From: Callipepla californica brunnescens
Lineage: Eukaryota > Chordata > Aves > Galliformes > Odontophoridae
NCBI GenBank assembly: GCA_023055505.1
Contig: JALIRH010000010.1
Span: forward strand, 2,233,501 to 2,297,500
Direction of reading: 5' to 3'
Length of the DNA stretch: 64,000 bases
Shown here one piece after another: positions 44,201-55,146 of this stretch (the stretch's first letter is position 1; each line of letters begins with the position of its first letter). The position numbers and the translations under genes are program-made. The notes under the pieces were generated by a model, which searched no databases, had not been told where the DNA came from, and saw only the letters and a program-made list of their open reading frames with translations.

Positions 44201-46755
44201 ACTTGAATAGAAGGAGTAGGAAGTGATTCTTTTCAGTTCCTAACCCAGCCCTAGATTTTCTAAATTTCATCTGTTACATCAAGATCATTTTGCCTGCACA
44301 GGAACACGTAGCTAACCAGAAAATAATCAAAGCAGTGGAGGAACAGAAACAAATGGAAGAAGATGATCGGATTAGAGCTCATTTCAAAGCAAAGCAAACT
44401 ATTGCCAAGCTGATGAAAGAGAAAGAAGAAGAAATGCGTAGGTGGGTTCAAAGTTAGCTTATAAAACGGATCTAAATTATACACTTTTCTTATTCAAATA
44501 TGTCAGACTGATGACATAACAAACCCCACAGTTATTCTGTAATTAAATTCTACTCAATGGGAAACAGAGAGTTCAGGACAAAAAGAAAATTCTTTCACAG
44601 CTCCATCAGTAATAGATCTGTGGGTTAGTTATAGATCTCCTCACTCCTCAAAGTGCAAAGACTTACAGAAGTGAAAAGTTCTACTCCAATGTGTTGGGAA
44701 CAGTGAGTTTCAATATCACCTGCCAAATCTACACCCTCTCAGCAATTAAAGGCAATTAGAATCCTTATTAAAGGTATTTTTGGACATAAGCTATATTTCT
44801 CTGAAATAGATCAAGAAAAAGAATTTTACTTCTTAAGAAGGCACCTATATTAATTGATTAAATTACTTTATTAATAATGCTATTAGTAAGGTCTACCTAT
44901 TTAACGCTGAATGTACAGCATGAATATGCCAGTGAGTTAATCTCACCGTTCCTATTTCTGGCCACTGTTTCCTACACATCCCTCCTAATAGCTAGTTGCT
45001 AGGCAGACTCGGAATGATACAGCACTTTCCTGAAACAAAAAACAGTGTTACAAAAATATAGAGAACCCTTATTTGCTAAATCATACGGTGAAAAAACATG
45101 CAACAGGAGGAATACAAGGAGATCAAGAAGTGCAGTGGGTGGGCCAGAGGGTGGCAGGAAGAGATGGCTGGCAGCCAGATCACTGGGTTTGGTAGAAGCA
45201 GTGCTTCATGTAAACTAGGTGCATATGTTAAAAATACTCATGTTCTTCTATAGACTAACACAGGAACACCAGGATAAAATCACTAGGCAATTAGCTGCCC
45301 AAATGAGTGAAGTGCTGAAGTCAGAAGACGAACGTATTGCTAGAGACATTGCAAAAAAAGAAGCTGCATGGGAAAAAGAGCAGAAAGAGAAAGAAGCTAA
45401 AAAAAAGGCTGTCATTGAATCTATTGCTGAACACAGAGCCACTGTGGTAAGAAATCTCACCTGTTCTCATCCCTCTTTCTGACATACACTTAGGAATACC
45501 TTCTAGAAACACTGTGGTTTTTAGCATGCTAACTGTTAGTAAGTCATGCACACAAGTCTGCAGTAGCTGTTTCTCATATTTACAATTTACATTTACACAT
45601 ATAACACCTGAAGCAAGCCGCAAGGTACCTGGGTTCATCCCTTTGAGTTTGAAAGCTCTGTAATTATTGATAATTTGTGCAAACACTTTCCAGTCTCAGC
45701 CTTGCTTACTGCAGCTGAGGAGACTGTCAGTGCTGCCAGAAAGTGGGCCTGGACAGAGTGCAGTTGCCATGATCCAGCACATCAGAGTGCTGGTGAGGGA
45801 CTGTGCTGCTATTGCTGCTGGATCTGGCCTGGAGAATGGCTGGTTGCAAGACATAGCTCCTCAAACTAGCAAGGTGTCTGATTAACCTCCTCTATTTCAT
45901 AAAATGCAGGCGAAGATGAAACTGGAGAAGGAGAGAGAGGAAAAAGCAGAAAGTAAAAAAGAACTTATAGCATTAGTGGAAAAGAATCAGATCTATCTGG
46001 AAACAGAAAAAGCCCAGAAACAAAGACAACGTGATGCAAATGTAGAAGTACAGAAAATTCAGATCCAGCAAATGGTAAATGAAAGTTCCATACCCTTCCA
46101 GCCCCTTCAAAAACGAGCATGAACCTAACCAGCAGTGCTAGTCAGTGTGGGAGTCACCCATACAAACTCTTTCCTGTCAGACTGTCCCACGAGTGCAGGC
46201 TGGTTTGCAATGACACATCACTTCCCGTCCTGTGTTGTTATGTATGGCTGCTGCCCCCTTTTATCTTCTGGGCAGATCCCCAAAGAACAGCAGCAAATGC
46301 TTATGTTCACTCATTCAATGTACACCTGTGGTGTGAGCCGAGAATGAACTGGGAGGAATGATATCTGACAAGCGTGTTAAATCACTTCCAGTCTCCTGTA
46401 AGCTTACCCTTTCTAAGTTTTAACAGACAGTTATGTTGTGAAAGAAATAGCAAGCTTTGTTATTCCCTTTTTATTTCCTTTTCTTCCTCAGGCAGAAAAG
46501 AAGGCAAAAGAACAGCAGGAGAAGCAAGCAGACTTGGACTACAATGCTCAGAAAGAGCTCATTGCGCTTCGTAAAGAACATGAGTTTCAGAAGTATGCAA
46601 AGCAAGTAATTGAATCAGAGTCCAGGACTACACATCATCTCTATCCTCTCCTGAAAGCTTCCAAAGATATAAGAGGACTTGGAGGTGGCCCGTTTTCCAG
46701 AGGAAATGAAGGAATAAATCCTGGTTTTCAAGCACAGGATGGTGCTGAGGTCTAG
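41086..46755 (+). CDS. CFAP210: CFAP210 (CCDC173), cilia- and flagella-associated protein, full-length copy
   Basis: Nine coding exons: 41086-41131, 41338-41564, 42191-42364, 42458-42651, 43588-43744, 44302-44441, 45254-45446, 45910-46074, 46492-46755. They are in phase and total 519 residues (human about 550). The start ATG is in a perfect context (CCGCCATGGCG). Nearly the whole protein is charged coiled-coil rich in Glu, Lys, Arg and Gln, with family landmarks VILPRAEWERMQDSL in exon 2 and LLLAEVLRERDAQIEF in exon 4. CFAP210 is known as a microtubule inner protein of ciliary doublets. The C-terminal 60 residues (after YNAQKELIALRKEHEFQKYA) form a Gly/Ser-richer tail. The gene shares a promoter with PHOSPHO2, carries a CR1 fragment in intron 2, and is followed in tandem by a partial copy at 48414-52876. 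Confidence 0.93.
41658..41950 (+). mobile_element. CR1 LINE fragment (3' end of the reverse-transcriptase ORF region)
   Basis: Characteristic CR1 strings follow each other: GGCATCCAGAGAGACCTAGA, GGACTTGGGGGTACTGGTGG, ATCCTGGGCTGCATCAAGAG, AGCGTGTCCAGCAGG and GATCCTGCCCCTCTGCTCTG. It is in the sense direction within CFAP210 intron 2, broken at both ends and lacking the CR1 3' tail. Confidence 0.93.
45690..45884 (+). repeat. Conserved intron 7 segment of CFAP210, copy A
   Basis: This intronic stretch just before exon 8 has a close match at 51770-52024 in the tandem copy. By hand count about 91% of the last 128 bases are identical. It has no continuous reading frame joining the neighbouring exons. 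Confidence 0.8.
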
Positions 46756-48170
46756 GTACCTTGTTGTAGCTGTACTACTGCTGAAGAAGTTAAAGCTATG
46801 AAAGAACAGTGAGACTACCCAGAGGGTAAAACAAAAGTAGTTTTTTATGTGGTTAAAAAAAAAAAAAACAAACAACAAAAAACACAAAAATGTCTTCAAC
46901 CTTGAATCTTGAGTCGAAACTATAAATGGATCTACATTAATTATATGCTATGAATCTAATGTCCATTTGAAAAACTAAATTTCAGAGAATTCAGTACATT
47001 CTATAAAAACATGTATTCTGTGAAAGTTTTGTTCCTTTGCTGAAATGTTTCCATCAAGTTTTATGTGACGTGAACAGAGTTATGGTTTCATATGCATTAT
47101 ATATGATTTTGACCATCAGCATTACTCATTCCAGCCAAAGGCTCACTACTACTGTTCCTTTTTTATTATTTTACTAGAAATTCACTGTCCTGTGTTTTTC
47201 AATCCTACTGGATATACATGTGATACAGACTCCCAACACCAAAAAAGGTGCAAAAAGTTATGCTGCTCACTAGCCTGTTTCCAGTTCAGCACTCTCCATA
47301 ACGAAAACAGATAACAGAATCTACAGGCAAGAATGTACATAAAAGTTAGAGTACTTACATTACGGCAGTTTCTGTAGTGCTTTGCAACTGTTGCTGTAAA
47401 ATTAATGTCTTGCTGTAAATGAATTACATAGAAGATGTAAGTTGGTCACAGATAAATTTGGTCATCCAAAAGGCAAGTCCCAGTATAGCTGTAAATAGCT
47501 ACAACAAAAATACCACGGCAGTAAGAAATAACACAGTTTGACGGTTCTTTCAAAAATTATAACAAAGATTCAACCTGCAGAAGGCAAATTCAAATCTAAA
47601 ACTGTTTCTCAGATTTCTCAGCGAGCAGGGAACTCTTCAGACACAAAGCCACATACGTATCTTGCTCCTCAATATTTGTTCGTTTGCTGAAATGTTTCCA
47701 TCATGTTTTATGTAATGTAGACAGTTAGGACTTCATGTAACTTCCTCTGCAATATCCTGGACTCTGAGCTGAACATTCTTGTTTTGGGGTCCACTAGAAA
47801 TACAGCCCAAGCAACCTGAAGCTGCACACATCCTTCTGTTCCAACCCCGAGCTGCACATCTCTCTCGACCAAGGCATTAGTTGACACAAGAACTGAAGTC
47901 AGTAAGTTTCACAAAAACGATGATTGACAATATCTGGGAAACGGGTGTGCCACCAGAGCCCCGAGCCCGGCTTCTGACAGCAAAAGGCTGTGACACAAAG
48001 CACGGGGCCTGCAGCCAGAGGGAGGCCCCTGCTCCCCTCATCTCCCTGCCGCGTAGTGAGCAAACGCGCTCCTTTCTTAACGGCAGCAGCCGCCTTCTCG
48101 AGAAACGTCTTCCAGGCACGAGAGAGGGGATTACTAAAGGACGAGGAGCACGAACCCACGCAGACAAGGC
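46756..48170 (+). other. CFAP210 3'UTR and spacer to the tandem copy
   Basis: AT-rich sequence with an A run at about 46856-46868 and a direct repeat of about 60 bases (47031-47098 and 47678-47738). No canonical AATAAA was found close to the stop, so the 3' end is undefined. No exon is visible before the CpG island of the tandem copy. Confidence 0.5.
47031..47738. repeat. Direct repeat pair of about 60 bases, about 650 bases apart
   Basis: 47031-47098 and 47678-47738 share TTTGCTGAAATGTTTCCATC followed by a similar TTTTATGT..TG stretch and a CTTCAT/TTTCAT end. It is a local duplication downstream of CFAP210. The region between the two copies is not repeated. Confidence 0.75.
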
Positions 48171-48530
48171 CCATCCCGCACGGCCGCACGGCCAGGCCGG
48201 CTCCCGCCTCACGCAGCCCTGAGCCCGCCAGCAGCGCGCCGGGGCGGGGCCGTGCCGCGCCGCCATCGGAGCCGGGGCGTGCCCGCCTCTCCTCTATTGT
48301 TGTCCAGGCGCTGCCGCACGGGGCTGAGACGCTCCCGCTCTGGAAACAGAGAAAAGAGGGCGGGCGCGATCGGAAAACACAGTTTTCTGCCTGTCCCTCG
48401 GCAGGAGCCGCCGATGGAGCACGAGAAGCCGGGCGCCGAGCAGCGGGAGGCGGAGCGGGAGCACGGCCGCTACATGGAGCGCCGGGCCGTGGCCCGGGAG
48501 CAGCTGGCGCAGTGAGTCGGGGCTGGGGTT
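48170..48530 (+). promoter_or_regulatory. CpG island at the start of the CFAP210 tandem copy
   Basis: GC- and CpG-rich block covering the first recognisable exon of the copy and about 240 bases upstream. It contains GC boxes (GGGGCGGGGC at about 48240). No such island is present at the matching position (exon 4) of the full-length gene, so it looks like a newly acquired promoter. Confidence 0.6.
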
Positions 48531-51500
48531 GGAAGGGCTGCCCGGCGCCTGCTCGACGCTCGAGCCGGCGGTTGTAACGCGCCGTACAGGGCCTGGAAGC
48601 ACGAAAACGCTGCTCAGCATATGGTGCCTTTTTAAAGTCAGTTCTGCGGCTTCAGAAACGCCTCTCGGTGGTGGTGGCAGTTTCTGCTCAGCTAAACAAG
48701 AGGAACTGTGTTCTGGCGCCGAGAGCAAGCAGCTTGCCTCCCTGAGGCTGAACTCGTCTTCTTGCCTCAGCGATTCGTACATGTGTCTGACTGGGATGGG
48801 CTGATGACTCTTCCCGTGCCTCAGCCCGCGCTGCAGCACTGCTCGGGAGGCTGTTATCTGGCAACAGCCACACTTGGACAGGGAGCGGGCTAGCTGTTAA
48901 ACAAGTGAATCGAATGCAGCGCTACTCTTATCCATACGCTGGTCATGTTTGCTTTTGCTAGGATTAACTTAATCAGGAAATTCCTATCCTTACGTTTCGA
49001 ACTGGTACTCAGCTTTGGCCAATGGATTTGTAGCTACCATTTTAAAAACGTGATTCAATTTCGATCTGATGTTCCGCTTTCACTTCAAAGTATCGCTATT
49101 CACTGTTCAAGTACCTGTAGATGTGCAGTATCCCAGTTCATTCCCTGTGTCATGAAGTTCCCGGGCCATTCATTTCCTTCCTTTTCTGTTGCAGAATAGA
49201 GGAGCACAAGCATCAGGCAGACCTGGCCAAGCAGGAAAACAAAAGAGAAGGTGAAAAAATACAAAGACTGAGCCAATTGTACCAACTGGAAATTCAGAGA
49301 GGAAAAGAAAAGGAACAGGAGGAAAAACTTGAACACCAGAGGCAGTATCATGTAAGTAACAGAAGGAGAGAGTTAATTATTTGCTTCACCATTGCATTAG
49401 GACCATGAATAAGTGGGTCTCTTGGCACCAGAAGGTTTGCTCATGGCTTCAGTAATGCTGGGCCATACCCCCCTGCCTTGCCAGCTTCAGGCAGTGTTGT
49501 TCCTGTCCCCTTCTGAGAAGGGCTCCTTGAAATTTGTGATGTGACACCCAGAGCTTTGACTGGTATGTAATGGAAAACACTCTTGTAGGCATCAAGGAAT
49601 AGCCTTGACTTGAGAACTAGATTTAATCCTGTTTTAAGCCCATTTTAATTTGTTAGGAAGAGGGAGTAGTCTGTGAACATGAAGATACCTTTATAAGTTG
49701 TCTTTCCCCTTGTGACTGAACTTGTTTAGGAAATGGTACAATGGTTTGGGTTGGAAGAGAACTTTAAGATATACTTCCAACTCCTCTGCTATAGGCAGAG
49801 ACATCTCTTTCTATATCAGGTTGCTTTAAGCCCATCCAGCCTGGCCTTGAATGCTTCCAGGGAGGGGGCATCCACAACCTCATTGGGCAACCTGTTCCAG
49901 TGTCTCAGCACCTTCACAGTAAATAATTTCTTCCTAATATCTCATCTGAATCTACCGTCTTCCAGTTTAAAACTTATTTTCCCTTGTCCTGTTGCTACAT
50001 TCATTGTAAGTAAGTTTAAGTAATTCATTGGCGAGCAAGACAATACAGGGAGGGAACTGCCACTGAAACCCTGCTTGGTTTTTCCCCCCCCTGTACCTTA
50101 TTCCTTCTGGTCCTGGTTATACAACTCATACTCTGTTTCCCTTCAACCTCACATGTGTGAGAAAAGCATTATATGCTAATAGCCATTTCTAGGTGACTAC
50201 AAAATGCCCCGTGCCTTACACTTTCACAGTTCTACAGTTACTGTTTGTATCCTTCAGAGTCTGTGCCATGTGAATGACGCTTGGAACAGGAGATTATTTG
50301 TGGGCACTAGGGAAGGAGAGGAAAATGTAACTGAAAGATATTGTGCTGAGGACTAGACATGAAGGCTCTACCAGATTTTTCTTATTAAATATTTAAGATA
50401 TCTCATTCTGCATTAAAATAAAAATTCTATTTCCATTTAAACAGGAGCAAGTAGCTGAAAAAGAAAGAATTAAAAATGAAGAGAAACTAAAAGAAGACAA
50501 AGAGGATGATCAAATTAGGGCTTATGTTAAAGAAAAAGAAATGATGGCTGATCTGAGAAGAGAGAAAGATGCAGAGACCAGCAGGTAGGTTGGGGGCTTG
50601 GTGTTAAGATTCAAAGCTCCAACTTAATTTAATGACAAACGTTGCTCTGAATTCTAATATCACCAAAATCAAGAGTGCAATACGAGCAACCTTTCAGTAA
50701 TTAAAACTTTGAAAAAGGTAGAAAATTCAGAAGAAATGCTTATCAGTTTCAGTAGTAATTGGTGCTGTGGGGGTAAGTGAACTGTCAAGTTATCAAGTTG
50801 ACTAGATGGCAGATCTCTGCATCAGCATGTTGCCTCTTTCTCTGAAACCTTTAAAGAAACATAGTATATTCATTACAGTAACAACATAAATTCTTTACCT
50901 TCTTAATTGTGAGGATATGACATTTCTGAGCCAGTACACGTTCCCTTTCTTCCTACGTTCAGTCAGTACTCTGAAGCGTTGGCCTGTTTTGGCAGCATGC
51001 TGGGTGAGCTGTATGATCACTGAATGATCCATCTCATTATCGCAACAAAAGCTAACATGGCAATAAGTTATGGATACTTATTTGTTTGTATATGTGTATA
51101 TATGTAGGGAGTGCTTATTTGCCATGTTAGCAAAAGGAGATCAAGGGGCTGAGTGGGTGGGCATATGTGGCAAGAGGATGGAATCATAGAATCACCAAGG
51201 TTGGGAAAGACATACAAGATACGAGAACAGGACTGCTGGCTTTAGTCTGAGAGATGCCTCTGAAGGCATAAGCATATATCAGATATTTTGGTATGATATG
51301 GTAGCTTATGTCGTGCTGCAGGCTAATTGAGGAGCATCAAGAGAAAGCTTGTACAAAACTAACTGCACAGATGAACAAGGCATTGAGGATGGAAGATGAT
51401 CGTCTTGATCGAGCAGCTGCAGAGGTAGAAGATGAATATCAAGTGAAAAGCAAAGAGAAAGAAGCTAAAAAAAAGGCTGCCATTGATTCTATTGCTGAAT

Positions 51501-52876
51501 ACAGAGTCGCTGACGTAAGAAACCTAACCTGTTCTTGTTCCTCTTTCTGGCATGTACTTAAAATTTTCTAGAAGGTATTCCAGTTTTGTAACATGCTCAC
51601 TGTTAGTGAAACATGGCACACACACATTCTCAGTAGCTGTCTCTCATATTTACAATTTACAGTTATACATCTGACACCTTAAGTAAGCTGCAAGTGGTAT
51701 ATGGATTCATTCATTTGAGTTTGAAAACTCTTTAATTGTTGATAATTTGTCCAAATGCTTTAAAGTCTCAGCTGTGCTTACTGCAGCTGAGGAACCTGGC
51801 CCAGATCGCAGCTTGTGGGGCTGGTGCCATCTTTCTGGGTCCTCTCTCCCACGTGGAGATGGGCACCATCTGTTGGTGCTACCAGAAACTCAGCCTGGAC
51901 AGAATGCAGCTGCCATGATCCAGCACATCAGAGCACTGGTGTGGGACTGCGTTGTTACTGCTGCTAGATCTGGCCTGGAGAATGGCTGGTTGCAAGACCT
52001 GGCTCCTCAAACTAGCAAGGTGAATATTGGTTAACCTTCTCTATTTTATAAAATGCAGGCGAAGATGAAACTGGAGAAGGAGAGAGAGGAAAAAGCAGAG
52101 GGTGAGAAGGACCGTAGTCAGTGGATGACGGATGATCGTGTCTACCTGGAAATGGAAAAAGCTAAGAAAGACAAACAGCACAATGCAAATGTAGAACTAC
52201 AGAAGTTTCGAATCCAGCAAATGGTAAATAGAAGCATGGTACCCTTCCAGCCCTTTCAGAAAGAAGCATGCATCTCTGCCAGCAGCAGTGGATACTGTCT
52301 GTAGGGCTGGGACAGGAGGCATGCTGCATGGGTGATGTGCGTTTTGTTTGTCATCTGTGTGCACTACAGATGTTGGTACTGGGGGACCAGCCACATCTCA
52401 GAGGAGTGGAACAGAAGTTTCTGCTGGGCTTTCTCAGTCCATAGTGATCAGGGAGGATTACCAGGAAGGGCAAATAATAGGAAAGAGATCAGTACTTCGA
52501 ATATGGTCTCAAGAGACCACTCAGGAATGCAGATCCCCTCATCTTCAATTGAATTTCCCTTGAGCTCATGACCTTATTATTCAACTCCTTGTGATGCCAG
52601 TGGCCTAGTGCAGGAGATACTCATGGAAAGCTTTTCTTCCCAAAGAGTGTGGTGCAAGTCTGTTTTTCTAAAAATTCACTGTTGCAGTTTTTTCATAAGT
52701 TGTAAGGCTGAACATGATATGAACTCTGAACATAGGTGCAAAAGGTTTTAAGATGTTGTAAAAGAAATACTAAGCTTTGTTATTCTGTTTCTCAGGCAGA
52801 GAAACAGGCAAAGAAACAGCAGGAAAAACAAGCAGACTTGGACTACGATGCTCAGAGAGAAGCCACTTTTCATTGA
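48414..52876 (+). CDS. CFAP210-like tandem paralogue (partial duplicate, N- and C-truncated, still open)
   Basis: Six coding exons match exons 4 (3' half) to 9 of CFAP210: 48414-48511, 49195-49351, 50445-50584, 51322-51514, 52059-52223, 52796-52876. Exons 5-8 have exactly the lengths of the full copy (157, 140, 193 and 165 nt), all phases are kept, and no stop or frameshift interrupts the 277-residue frame. Sequence identity is uneven: exon 5 about 85% by nucleotide, exon 6 only about 43% at protein level, and the first 41 bases of exon 8 identical. The N-terminal about 275 residues of CFAP210 are missing. The first exon is strongly GC-rich (MEHEKPGAEQREAEREHGRY). The last exon stops at DAQREATFH, losing the roughly 60-residue tail. 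It would encode a short coiled-coil protein. A decaying pseudogene is the alternative. A polyA variant ATTAAA lies at 53196-53201. Confidence 0.75.
49733..50012 (-). mobile_element. CR1 LINE 3' fragment, antisense
   Basis: Antisense CR1 3' region: GGTTTGGGTTGGAAGAGAAC near the start, then CATCCAGCCTGGCCTTGAAT, GCAACCTGTTCCAGTGTCTC and TTTCTTCCTAATATCTCATC. It lies in intron 5 of the CFAP210 tandem copy and is absent from the matching intron of the full copy, so it was inserted after the duplication. Confidence 0.88.
51179..51225 (-). mobile_element. Short CR1 3' tail, antisense
   Basis: GGAATCATAGAATCACCAAG and the following GGTTGGGAAAGAC are the reverse complement of a CR1 3' terminus. Only the last few dozen bases of the element are present, in intron 6 of the tandem copy. 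Confidence 0.7.
51770..52024 (+). repeat. Conserved intron 7 segment of CFAP210, copy B
   Basis: Counterpart of 45690-45884, with an extra GC-rich stretch of about 75 bases (roughly 51790-51870) not present in copy A. The extra stretch contains an imperfect inverted repeat (51823-51832 against 51857-51867). Confidence 0.75.
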
Positions 52877-53870
52877 GAGTGAGAATTTCAGAGATAAAGA
52901 CAGTGAGTAACCTGATGTGTCATGAATGCATGTAACTCCTGTTCTCCCTTCCAAGCATCCACGGTGGTAACAGGGCATGGATCTAGGCCTCCTAAGTAGG
53001 TTTTATTCTTCATTTTTTATCTCAATTAGTATGGGATACTGCTGAAACTCAGCTACCTCAGTGTAGCTGAACTACTGCTTCAAAAAGGAACAAAGGAACC
53101 TGGAGGGTATCCATCAAGAATTCATGAAATATCAGCTGAAGATTAGCAAAATTAGTTCATGCTAACTGGACAACTGTAAATGTAAACGACTGTCTATTAA
53201 AAGAAGGTTTGTGTAGCACTGTCCACATTCTTCCTTGACAAACGTACATGAGCTGCCATCTCAATCAGGCAATGAGCAAATACTTGGAATTGGGCAAGAA
53301 TGTTGCAACTTGTGTGCCCCTACAAATCCCTGTCCAAGAACACAGCCAGAACTCAGAGCTAGCAGTCCCACCTATTGCTGTGGCTGCTGGGCTATTTCTA
53401 GAGGGCAGGACATGGCTAAGTACAGCTGATTCTTTGTAGCCACTTCAGTTGGTGCAGTCCATAAGGGGCTGGTCATGGAACTAAGAAACTGCATAACATT
53501 TGTGGTGCATGTATTTCTGGGGTCAGTTTGCCCAGAGTAGCACTAGTATGGGGTCATGGCTGTTGGTTATTGACTCATCGCTGTTTGGAGCATATCTTCC
53601 TTCTTAAGTTTTCATCCAAAAGGCTCCAGTTTGTAATTACTCTGGAACATGAACAAAAGCACAGTAAATAGGAACAACCAGAACAACCAAGAGATCTATC
53701 TCAAACTTGTTTCTCATCTACATAAAAATGCTAATATTGCTGAACTGTTGGCTGTGTCATACAGAGTTCTTTCCCGTTATCTTGGAATAACTGACTTGTT
53801 TGGAAATATTTTTTTTTCTTTTTGGGGAAAGAGAGGCATGGCTATTAGCTTCTGAAATAGTCTCTAAATA

Positions 53871-53873
<3 letters not shown>

Positions 53874-53900
<27 letters not shown>
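53874..53900. repeat. Poly-T tract
   Basis: Uninterrupted run of about 27 T residues followed by mixed T/C. It could be a low-complexity tract or the reverse of a retroposed poly-A tail, but no retroposed body was recognised. Confidence 0.8.
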
Positions 53901-53901
<1 letters not shown>

Positions 53902-54825
53902 CTTCTTAGTTCACTAATGAAAAATTTATTTCCCCTCTCTTTGAGCCAGTGCTATTTTTATTACTTCAAGCTTTTTTCAGCAAAGAATGGAAACTTTTAG
54001 TAAAGCCTTTTGATGGCAGAAGCTGAAACCTTGAGAAGTACTGACTACAGTAAGAGTTGTGCTGAAGTCTGCAGAACTTGATAATGCTCCAAATGTGTGC
54101 CCAAGTGCACATTCACACATGCTCACTGCCATGCACAACTGGTGAGTTAAATGGATTTTAGTCTACTTCACAGCAACGAGAATCAAGGTGGATTGCAGCC
54201 TCATTTCCTACTTAGCTTTAAAAAAAAAAAAAATCAAAAGCCCTGTTCTGTAGATAGTGTCTACTTGATACCCACCATCTGTTTCCATGGGGCTTTTACT
54301 GGAATGTCTACAGAAATACCCAGCTCAACAACCAGAAGGTGTTTCATCCTTTCAGTGTACCTAGAGTGAAATAAGCATTTAGGGTAGTTTTTAAACACAC
54401 TGTCTAGATGTGAATTCAGTTGCTTATTTCAGCATTAAAAAGCATGAATTATATTGCATTGACTTCTAAAGATGCATATGCTTTGTGTGCTTGCTTTAGT
54501 GATTAACCCTAGTTAGTGATTCCTACAAAACAGCAAAAAAGTTGTTTTAGAAACATGAAGAAATAAACAGTTGAGGTTCTAGAATTTTTAGTGACAAAAC
54601 ATTATGGTAACATTTAATTGTTCTTTACAGTTATCCTACATGAAAGGCAAGAACGGAAATCTTGCAAGAATAATACAGAAGACTAAAGTAATTTGTATGT
54701 TTGATATGTTGAAGAACACAAAGGAAGAAAAAAAGACTGGGAAGAAGTTAAAAGAACACCTTCCTGTGCAAGTAGAAGCAGATGAAAGCTATTGAACAGC
54801 CTGAGATGATAAATAAATGAAACAG

Positions 54826-55146
54826 TGAGAAAGCTGAGCTCACTCAGTCTGGCAAGGAAGAAGCTAAGGAGAGATCTAGGAGCAACCTGCAGGTGTTGGA
54901 AGGGTAGTACAGCTAAAGCAGAGCCAAGCTGTTCTTGGTACTGTCAGATGATCGATAGAACAGATTGTTATGTGGGAGACCAGGTTGACTGTCAAGGAAC
55001 ACTATGTTCATGCTGAAAGGGGTTAAAACTGGATCATTTTGGCCATAAAGGTGGTCAGCTATTACCTGAGACAGCTTTGAAATGGTCACATTTAAGGCAG
55101 GAGGTTGGTCTAGCTAACCACCAGTGGTCCTTTTCAACCACTACTT
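54826..55146 (+). mobile_element. Old, diverged CR1 LINE 3' relic, sense
   Basis: Scattered matches to the CR1 3' region in the correct order: GCTAAGGAGAGATCTAGGAG with CAACCTGCAGG, ATGATCGATAGAACA, and at the end GCAGGAGGTTGGTCTAGCTA with CCAGTGGTCCTTTTCAACC, which correspond to the usual GGGGTTGGACTAGATGACC...GTCCCTTCCAACCC end. Strongly decayed, so the call is moderate. Confidence 0.6.

Noticed and set aside
47877..48266. 129-codon minus-strand open frame starting in the CpG island of the CFAP210 copy with a good start context
   Set aside because: No recognisable family, Arg/Ala-rich composition typical of GC islands, and no supporting splice sites. A divergent transcript is possible but not supported.
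54604..54795. 63-codon Lys-rich open frame after a TTTACAG acceptor, followed by AATAAA
   Set aside because: Short, low-complexity and AT-rich, with no family resemblance. Kept out of the gene list.
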